Below are positions 56,794 through 64,000 of a DNA stretch of 64,000 nt, piece by piece (position 1 is the first letter of the stretch; the number at the start of each line of letters is the position of its first letter). Source of the stretch: Ctenosaura bakeri (taxonomy: Eukaryota > Chordata > Lepidosauria > Squamata > Iguanidae). The notes beneath the pieces were generated by a model. It was given only the letters and a program-made list of their open reading frames with translations, did no database searches and was not told where the DNA came from. A program made the position numbers and the translations under genes. The stretch is taken from contig CAOLHI010001014.1 of the NCBI GenBank assembly GCA_948474755.1, forward strand, positions 744,001-808,000. The letters run 5' to 3'.

Positions 56794-58290
56794 AAGATCA
56801 TCCACTAGTTCACTTCCACTCTCTGTTCAGGATTGTTGACTATCAGATAACATAGCTGTTACCCTGCTTGCTGGGAGTCCCTTAGGGAAATTATCATTTG
56901 TGGGGAAAATTAGCTATGAACACTGCTGTAGCAAGGCAAAGAGGGCAGGGTAATTAAGGATCTTGAGCCTAGCTTTTATGAAGTTGGATCACAGAGAATC
57001 TGTTCAAATTGATGATTTTTATTAAATGAAAATGTTCTCATGCACCAACACACTCACTCACACAAGCATACAAGGCCTATTGCGAAAGAAAAGAGGTGAA
57101 AAATGGATAGAGGATATAGCAAGGGATTGTAGAGGGGTGATTCTGCACTTATCTTGAAGTCCTTGCTCTGCAAGCAAAACGGAACTCAGCAACGAAACAA
57201 CTGAGGGGATTACTCAACTGACAGAGTGACGGTCTGCTAGTACGGCAGGGAGTTCTCCAGAGCAATTCTCAAAAACTAGGACTATCTGTAGGGCAAATCC
57301 TCTCCCAGGGAGGACAATAGTCATAGCAAAAGAAAAATTGTTCATCAAAGGCAACTTGGTTTGCATGATGGTTTTACGATGTGTTGCCAATGTTTCAGGA
57401 TCTTCAGTTGCAACAGGTTGTAGTGTAAATTTATGTAGATGGGCCTTGCCTTGTATGATTTTTCTGGAGTCACAGGTGCTCAGTCTGGGAAAGCATGCTA
57501 ATCCACTCGTTGGCTCCTCTTTGGCTGAAGACCCTTTGTTTTCATTGGTATGCACAACTTGAGGTCTCCTTGGGCTACATGACTGGGGATTTTACTGGCC
57601 TGACCTAATTCTCAGTCGTTCGACTATTTTGCCTATGTGCCCATCTGGGCAACCTCCCTGGCATGGTGAGCATGTTTGATATCAAAATTGTAGTCCCGGG
57701 ATAGGGTGTGCCAGTGGGGTAATACAGCAATATCCCAGATATATTTATGTTTGCTATTTAGTCATTGTTTGAATCTTATGGTAGTGATCTGTGACAGTGC
57801 ACATCCACCTGGGCCATGAATATCATATTCCATCAATTCATCTATGGAAGTGCATTTTGCTCATGTTAAAATAAATATATTAGTATCAAAGGTGCTATAA
57901 AATGCATTTTTCCTTCCTCTTCTTTTATGCTATTTTATTTTTCTTACTGAAGAAAATCCATGTGCAGAACTACAAAGTACAGCACAAATTCTAAAAAGTT
58001 TGGACATTTAGGTATCTTTGGATTCAGTTGGACACCATCTAGGTTCATATGTGTGAAATGTTTTGATGGAGAAATTTAACCCAAAATGACTTGCTCACAT
58101 ACATACAAAAAAAATGTGCAGTGAAACAGTTTCAAACACATTGGCTATATTGTTGGTTTCCCCCTATTGAATCTGAGATGTTTGGATGTTGACATAATCA
58201 TTTGGCTGTACATCAGTAAGAACTAGTGGTGACCATGAATGATTGTAATTCTGTATCATTAAGGATGATGGCTGCAGAAATTCTTAGGTC
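56794..58290. other. Non-coding flank of DIRS copy 2
   Basis: AT-rich DNA, with no recognisable gene or repeat before the abrupt rise in GC at 58,291. Confidence 0.4.
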
Positions 58291-58488
58291 GAACAGGTTG
58301 CTTACCTGTAACTGTGGTTCTTCGAGTGGTCATCTGTGCCATCATACACTAGGAGCTTTAGCGCCTGCGCGGTAGCGTTCGGAAACTTCTAGAGCTTGTT
58401 CGCTTGGCGGGAACCCCTCCCCCACGCCGGTACTGCGCATGCTCCTCCCGCCGAGCAACGGTCTCTCCTCAGTTCTGTCGTCCGCCGT
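58291..58488 (-). repeat. Right inverted terminal repeat of DIRS copy 2
   Basis: Base-for-base equivalent of 18,614-18,811. Its partner lies outside the window. Confidence 0.88.
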
Positions 58489-58530
58489 AGAACCTACAGG
58501 GACCTGAGAAAGAGGGGAGGAAGGGCGGGT

Positions 58531-58627
58531 GTGTATGATGGCACAGATGACCACTCGAAGAACCACAGTTACAGGTAAGCAACCTGTTCTTCTTCTTCGT
58601 GGTCTCTGTGCCTTCATACACTAGGAG
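58531..58627 (-). repeat. Internal complementary region of DIRS copy 2
   Basis: Contains the inverse of the right extremity 58,291-58,348, including the complete 'gttacaggtaagcaacctg' that is shortened in copy 1. It then continues with the 'cttcttcgtggtctctgtgc' block, the inverse of the (unseen) left extremity. It has one additional 'ttc' compared with copy 1. Confidence 0.87.
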
Positions 58628-58663
58628 ACTGTGTAGCTTACCGGTCGGACGGCGGGTCAGGTC

Positions 58664-59971
58664 CTACAGCACGGAAGCCAACACCTCACGTCCAAACCGG
58701 GCATCTCTGCGCGACCGGCAGTCGAGCCTGTAGTGGCGCACGAAGGTCGATGGTTGGGACCAGGTCGCCACACGGCAGAGTTCATGCAGGTCAACTCCTC
58801 GCAGGAGGGCCGCAGAAGTAGCCACAGCTCTGGTGGAGTGGGCTCGAAGCAGGACTGGCGGAGGCTTCCTCGCGAGCTCATACGCCAGTTCAATAGTCCT
58901 CACCACCCACTTGGAGAAGCGCTGGGTGGACACTTTTAGGCCCCTCCGACGTCGCCCATAGCAAACAAAGAGATGCGGCGTCTGTCGGAAGGAAGCAGTC
59001 CTGTCCTTGTAGAAAGCCAATGCCCGACGCACGTCCAGGGAGTGGAGGGACCGCTCCAACGGTGTCGTCGGGTTCGGGAAGAAGGCAGGCAGGATGATAT
59101 CCTGGTTGAGATGGAAACTGGACACCACCTTTGGCAGGAACGAGATGTCAGGTCTGAGGACCACCTTGTCCCTGTGGAAGACCGTGAAGGGCTCATCGGA
59201 ACGAAGAGCTGTGATCTCACCCGCTCGCCTCGCTGAGGTCACCGCTACCAGGAAGGCAGTTTTCATTGTCAGGAGCCTGTCATCCGAGGTCGCCATCGGC
59301 TCGAAGGGCGGCTTCGTCAGCTGCGAGAGCACCAGCGAGAGGGACCACGGCGGTAGCGGCGGCGATACCGGCGGGTAGAGATGATGAAGTCCTTTCAGGA
59401 ACCGCTTAACGGTATCGTTCCTGAAGAAGGCCGAGGCAGCCGATCGTGGCGGTTGGTATGCCACGATCGCGGAGAGATACACCTTCAGGGATGGAAACGC
59501 CAGGCCCTGTTGCCGGAGGTGCAGGAGGAAGTGCAGGACGGTCGAGAGCCCCGCGGGCGATACCGGCTCACTCCTCTCGTTAGCGAAGGTCAGGAAGCGT
59601 CGCCACTTGTATTGATAGTTGCGACGGGTGGATTCCTTCCTGGCCGCGACGAGGACGGTACCGAGCACGGGATCGTCTAGTGCGATATCCTCCAGGCATG
59701 GAGGGCCAGGCGTGGCAGGTCCGGATGGAGGACTCGGCCGCCGGAGTGGGAGAGCAGGTCCGGTGTCGGTGGCAACCGGAGCAGGTCGTCTCGCGCGGCT
59801 TGTAGCAGGGGTGCGAACCAATGTTGCCTCGGCCAGTACGGGGCTACCAGGATCGCGTCGGCTCGGTCGGCGAGGATCTCGATATCGTCCGGCCGAGCAG
59901 CGGGAACGGCGGGAACGCGTAGAGGAGTTCCCCGGTCCACGGAAACTGGAAAGCGTCCCCGATGGAGGCAC
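58664..59971 (-). CDS. DIRS copy 2 tyrosine recombinase (YR)
   Basis: 435 codons. Residues from about 32 to the end are the same as in copy 1. Catalytic residues: Arg249 (SARRAGEI), His378 and Arg381 (AHSTRAVA), Trp404 in place of the second His (ATWSQ) and Tyr414 (FVRHYRLD). The first ~31 codons come from the pol reading frame shifted by the local one-base deletion near 59,879, so the Met at 59,971 is probably not a natural start. The catalytic part is intact, so this copy could still supply recombinase. Confidence 0.85.
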   Translation of the reverse strand: MPPSGTLSSFRGPGNSSTRSRRSRCSAGRYRDPRRPSRRDPGSPVLAEATLVRTPATSRARRPAPVATDTGPALPLRRPSPPSGPATPGPPCLEDIALDDPVLGTVLVAARKESTRRNYQYKWRRFLTFANERSEPVSPAGLSTVLHFLLHLRQQGLAFPSLKVYLSAIVAYQPPRSAASAFFRNDTVKRFLKGLHHLYPPVSPPLPPWSLSLVLSQLTKPPFEPMATSDDRLLTMKTAFLVAVTSARRAGEITALRSDEPFTVFHRDKVVLRPDISFLPKVVSSFHLNQDIILPAFFPNPTTPLERSLHSLDVRRALAFYKDRTASFRQTPHLFVCYGRRRRGLKVSTQRFSKWVVRTIELAYELARKPPPVLLRAHSTRAVATSAALLRGVDLHELCRVATWSQPSTFVRHYRLDCRSRRDARFGREVLASVL

Positions 59972-61493
59972 GATCGTGGCCCGCTCTGGAACAGAATCGG
60001 CGACACTTCGCGTTTTCCCTGGTCGCGAAGAGGTCGATCGATGGTTCGCCCCAGCGGTCCCGAATCAGTCTGAACGCCTCTCCGGAGAGAGACCATTCGT
60101 GATGGGATGAGGTGTCCCTGCTGAGGGCGTCTGCCGTGGTGTTCTCCTGCCCGGCCAGGTGAACCGCCACGGGATGTGTGTGCAGGCGAATGCACCATTC
60201 CCACAGGCCGAGCGCGATGTCGAGCAGGGTCGTGGAATGAGTCCCACCTTGTCTGTTGATGTAGCAGACGGCGGTGGTGTTGTCCGTCAGAATCAGGACC
60301 GTGCGCCCCGCCACGGCATGGCGGAACGCCCGTAGGGCTTTCCAGACGGCAAGCAGCTCCAGCGCGTTGATATGGAGAGCGGTCTCGTCGTCGGTCCATC
60401 TGTCGCGGACTCTGAGATCGCCGCAGTGGGCACCCCATCCATACAGGGAGGCGTCGGTCGTTACCGTCACCTTCGGTGTCGGCTGTTGGAAAGGCATCCC
60501 CGACATGAGATTGCGTCGCGACTGCCACCATCGGAGGGATGAGCGGACGTCTCCCGGCAGCTGCAGTCGGAGTGTCTGTTCGTCTCGCAGGGGGTCGAAT
60601 ATGCGGACGAACCAGTGTTGAAGAGGTCTTGCTCTCAGCCTGGCGAGATATGTCACAGCGGTCGTCGCAGCCATGTAGCCCAAGAGCTGCTGGACGCTTC
60701 TCGCAGATAACGTCGGGGCCGTACGAGCGTGAGCGGCGGCCCGGATCAAAGTTTGTGCTCGAGACTCTGGTAGGTACGCCCTGGCGGAGGTCGAGTCGAG
60801 CGTCGCCCCGATGAAGTCCAAGATCCTCGCCGGCTCGAGGTGGGACTTCTTCGGATTCACTCGTAGACCAAGGCGGGTCAGGAGTGACAACGTCATGTGG
60901 ACGTCGTGGTAAAGTCTCTGTTTGCAGGACGCCACCAACAGCCAATCGTCGAGGTAGGGGAAGACGGAAGCGCCCTTCGTCCGCAGGTAGGATACCACCG
61001 GGGCCATGCACTTGGTGAAGACCCTTGGGGCAGTCGAGAGTCCGAACGGCAGCACCTTGTACTGGTAACAGGTGTCGTCGACTGCGAAGCGGAGGTACCG
61101 TCTGTGCTGCGGGCGAATGGCGATATGGAAGTATGCGTCTCGGAGATCGATGGAGGCGAACCAGTCCCCTCGATGTAGGAAGGGTAGGATCGACGGTATC
61201 GTGACCATCTTGAACCTTTTGGGGCGGATGTAGTAGTTCACCCCTCTGAGGTCTAGGATCGGCCGGAGGGTACCGTCGGCTTTCGGTACCGTGAAGTACC
61301 TGGAGAAGAAGCCGGTGGTCTTGGCCTCTTGCGGGAGCCGCTCGATCGCCCCTTTCTGGAGGAGGGATTGGATCTCTTCCAGGAGGGCCGGACTCGACGG
61401 CGTGGAGTAATAAACGCCGCGAGGAGGATTCGAGAAACTCGATGGCGTAGCCAAGACGGACGATGGAAAGCACCCAAGAGTCCGTAGTGACAT
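59844..61493 (-). CDS. DIRS copy 2 pol: reverse transcriptase-RNase H, C-terminally truncated
   Basis: 549 codons. Unlike copy 1, the N-terminal RT segment is in frame (PPRGVYYSTPSSPALLEEIQ, FSRYFTVPKADGTLRPILDL). Motifs SIDLRDAYFH, LPFGLSTAPR and YLDDWLLVAS, and the RNase H residues (TTDASLYGWG, NALELLAVWK, LTDNTTAVCY, TTADALSR), are all present. A single-base loss near 59,879 shifts the frame after PLLGRTISR and ends the protein early. The conserved region with VAPYWPRQHW is lost from this frame. RT and RNase H activity could survive. Confidence 0.87.
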   Translation of the reverse strand: MSLRTLGCFPSSVLATPSSFSNPPRGVYYSTPSSPALLEEIQSLLQKGAIERLPQEAKTTGFFSRYFTVPKADGTLRPILDLRGVNYYIRPKRFKMVTIPSILPFLHRGDWFASIDLRDAYFHIAIRPQHRRYLRFAVDDTCYQYKVLPFGLSTAPRVFTKCMAPVVSYLRTKGASVFPYLDDWLLVASCKQRLYHDVHMTLSLLTRLGLRVNPKKSHLEPARILDFIGATLDSTSARAYLPESRAQTLIRAAAHARTAPTLSARSVQQLLGYMAATTAVTYLARLRARPLQHWFVRIFDPLRDEQTLRLQLPGDVRSSLRWWQSRRNLMSGMPFQQPTPKVTVTTDASLYGWGAHCGDLRVRDRWTDDETALHINALELLAVWKALRAFRHAVAGRTVLILTDNTTAVCYINRQGGTHSTTLLDIALGLWEWCIRLHTHPVAVHLAGQENTTADALSRDTSSHHEWSLSGEAFRLIRDRWGEPSIDLFATRENAKCRRFCSRAGHDRASIGDAFQFPWTGELLYAFPPFPLLGRTISRSSPTEPTRSW

Positions 61494-61588
61494 ACTGCCA
61501 CTCCGCTAGGTGTCGAGCGAGAGTCGGTCGGTCTCCGAGCGCTGATGGTAGGCTGAAGAGTGGGTATTGGCGGGTCCTGCCAGGCACG

Positions 61589-63959
61589 TCAAAACCGAGA
61601 CTTAGTCTCGGAGGAGGACTTCTTCGACGAAGGCGGGCGCCGCCTAATCGTGCGTCTGGCCGATGAGCCGGAGGACGGTCTCGACTGTCCAGACTGGGCC
61701 GAACGCTGGAACGACGAGGTGGAAGATCGTCGCCAGGATGGTCGGAAGGTGGAGGCCCTGCGGGTCTGCGTGGCCGGCTGCAGCCCGATCTTTTTTGCGG
61801 TCAGTCTCGCCTTGACGAGATTGTCCAAAGCTTCGTCTGTGGACGAATTGAATAGGCCTTCACCGTCGAAGGGGAATCTTCAATCCTCCTTCTGGTGTCC
61901 TCCTGGATGTCGGCCGGTCGAAGCCAAGCATGGCGGCGGAGGCCGACGGATCCCGCCATGACCCGGGAGGCGATCTCCACTGCGTGCCGGGAGGAGGCCA
62001 TCTGGTGCCGAGCGGTGGAGATAGCCTCATTGAAGATCACGGAGGAGGCTTGGCGGATGTCCTCCGGTACCGCTTCCATCGCTGGTTGCAGGCGATCGAG
62101 CACCTTCTTCAGGTATGCCGCGAGGCAAGCCTGAGTGTTGGACAGCCTGATCTGCAAGGAGGCAGCCGAATAGAACCTCCTTGCATAGGCGTCCAACTTC
62201 CTGCCCTCTTTGTCCGGCGGGGTGGTGTGTTGCCTGCCGGAGCCTTTCGTCTGCGCGGACTCGACGACCACAGAGTTCGGTGCAGGGTGATTAAATAGAT
62301 AACCGGCGTTATCCTTCTGCACCCTGTAGAGGTGTTCTAACCGCTGCGGTATCGGCTGAGCCGAGGCCGGTCTATCCCAGGCGGCCTTCACCAGTCTGGA
62401 TACCCGGGGCAGGAGAGGCAGCGGGGCCGTGGAAGGTCGCTTCTCCTCGAAAACGGAGAAGGCTGGATCGTCATCCTCCGGCTCCGCATCGGCGATCTTA
62501 AGGCCGAGGGTAGTGGCCATGCGGAGCAGCATCGCAGAGAACTGGTGGACGTCCTCTGGAGCAGAATCTGGGATCGGGTCCCCGAATCCCAACGGAGGAG
62601 ACTCCTGGGAGGCCGCCTCAGACACCTCAGACTCCGCACTCGAGTCGTACGACTCCGAGCTCGGTGAGTCCTCTCGCCGCTCGCTCTCCGGCTCCTTCGT
62701 AGTCGCCGCAGGTGTTGCCTTCCTAGGCTTCTCCGCAGCCGGGGCGGTGGTAGCAGCAGCGTCCCGCTTGGGATGGCTGACCACTGACTTCACCCTCTTG
62801 GTGGTGACCGGGGTAGTCTGGCAGGCTGACGTCGTCGTAGCCCGCTCAGTCACCACCGACTCCGTAGGGCGCGTCGCCGTCGCCGTGACCCTAGGAGGTG
62901 GCGATATCGCCCGATACCGTGGTGAAGGCTCCCTCGCCCTATGATATCGAGGGGAGGGAGAGCGGCTGAAGGAGCGGCGGTCCGACGGAGATCGGCTTCG
63001 GCGTCGACGGTACCGAGCCTCGTCCCCTCTAGGCGAGCGCGATTCGCGCTGTCGACGAGGTGACCGGGACCTCCGGAAGGTCTCCCAGCGACTCGGGCCA
63101 CGATGGTACCGATCCCGGTACGATGGCGAATGGGACCGATAGGAGGCCGGGCGCTCTCTCCACTCAGATTCCCTCGCGTACCTGGCCACGTAGGACGCCG
63201 AGGTGTATCTGGAGGCAGACGAGCGAGGTTGTTCCTCTCTTGTCTCCCTCGGAGGCGGCGAGGCCACCGGACGCTCGGAAGAGCGGGACCGGGACCTGAA
63301 GGAGGTCGAACGCCGCTCCGGAGAAGCAGAGGGCTCTCTCTGCTGCAGGTCGGCCGACCTGCGACGGCTAAGGGGCGGTGGCGCTCCTCCACCAGGGTTG
63401 GAGGGTCTGCCACAGGCGAGTCCGGGCGCTGTTGGGGAACGTCCTCGATCTCATCCTCCGAGAGGTCGACGGACTCGCCTCGCCCTTTGGAAGGCTGCTG
63501 AGTAGGAGGAGGAGTAGGAGGTTGAGCGTCCCCAGCCGGGGAGCGCTTCTTTTCCTTCTTCTTCTTCTTCTTCTCCTTCTCCTTGCCCTTGCCTCCGTCC
63601 GGAGCAGGGCGCTTTTTTGCAGGCGTCTCCGTAAGGGGAGCCTCAGCCTTCCTCGCCGTCGAGGATCCTTTAGCTGACTTGGCAGCCGCCGACAGCTTCG
63701 GGATCCTCGGTAACGCCGAGATCGGCGTTTTCGCCGGTACCGAGCCCGATACCGACGAGGTGGACGGAACGGCAGCCGCCGATACCGTCGATGGCGTGGT
63801 CGTCTTCTTGTCGGCCATCTTGGAGGTGGAGGTCTCGTCTATCGCCCGCAGAGACTGCTCCCAACAAAAAGATTTGAGTCTCGCGGAGCGGTTGCGAAGA
63901 GTTTGGGGAGTAAAATCCCTACAAATTTGGCAAGTCCGGATATTGTGGGACTCGCCCAA
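61589..63959 (-). pseudogene. DIRS copy 2 gag-like ORF1, frameshifted, 5' end outside window
   Basis: The first visible part (to 63,959, from GESHNIRTCQIC, the end of the Cys/His cluster) continues through the Lys-rich run and the SEDEIEDV acidic segment. The Ser/Arg-rich and C-terminal parts follow in a second frame, 488 codons from 63,267 to 61,801 without a break at the site damaged in copy 1 (near 22,893). A one-base loss near 61,875 changes the frame again before the last ~80 codons (to 61,589). The join between first and second frame, near 63,380-63,460, is the same as in copy 1. Confidence 0.75.
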
Positions 63960-64000
63960 ACAGAAGAGACACTCCTTATGGCCGTCGTTGAGGGCAACCT

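Larger units (their letters stand above)
58291..64000 (-). mobile_element. DIRS-type retrotransposon, copy 2 (cut by window edge)
   Basis: Nearly identical to copy 1 over its whole visible length and in the same orientation. It shows the right terminal repeat, the internal complementary region, YR, pol and most of gag. The left terminus and the first gag codons lie beyond 64,000. Its lesions differ from those of copy 1: a one-base loss in pol near 59,879 and a one-base loss in gag near 61,875. The left boundary in the window is set by the shared start 'gaacaggttgcttacc'. The flanking sequence differs from that of copy 1, so the two are independent insertions rather than a segmental duplication. 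Confidence 0.93.

Overview
The window looks like squamate-reptile (lizard-type) genomic DNA. It is mostly AT-rich, non-coding and packed with interspersed repeats: CR1 LINEs ending in the ATTCTATG-type tail, tRNA/CORE-type SINEs, several families of short terminal-inverted-repeat (TIR) DNA elements, and DIRS retrotransposons. No bacterial-style gene organisation is present. The assignment to squamates is an inference from the repeat mixture, not from a database search.

Host genes: the only well supported host coding sequence is a terminal exon at 10,970-11,223 (+). It encodes the C-terminal end of a sorting-nexin-type BAR domain and is followed by a 3' UTR with AATAAA at 12,054. The sequence upstream is presumably intron, since no other exon could be recognised. 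A weak second candidate is a 22-codon terminal-exon-like sequence after a good splice acceptor at 35,051-35,115.

Dominant features: two nearly identical DIRS-type tyrosine-recombinase retrotransposons lie in the same (minus) orientation about 39.7 kb apart. Copy 1 (18,614-24,695) is full length. Copy 2 (58,291-64,000) runs off the window edge. Each reads, on the minus strand: left inverted terminal repeat, gag-like ORF (Cys/His cluster, Lys-rich and Ser/Arg-rich regions), pol (reverse transcriptase, RNase H and a conserved downstream region), tyrosine recombinase, internal complementary region, right inverted terminal repeat. They are GC- and CpG-rich islands in an AT-rich background, which suggests recent insertion. 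Each copy carries its own small frameshifts at different places, and both share one gag frame change.

Other mobile DNA: four CR1 fragments (5.4-6.2, 25.0-26.8, 30.4-31.4 and 34.1-34.4 kb), an older CR1/L2-like LINE fragment (13.6-14.25 kb) and about nine SINE copies. TIR elements include a TA-flanked pogo/mariner-like family (7.4, 40.7 and 49.2 kb), a Harbinger-like family with 3-bp target duplications (42.1, 45.2 and 50.5 kb), a palindromic MITE family (32.6, 41.0, 45.2 and 52.3 kb), a four-copy CATACC-ended family (36.8, 42.5, 55.0 and 56.4 kb), and single elements at 4.2-5.05 and 17.6-18.45 kb. Several are nested, which gives a relative order of insertion. Simple repeats include a CTTT tract at 37.4 kb and a compound tract at 31.5 kb.
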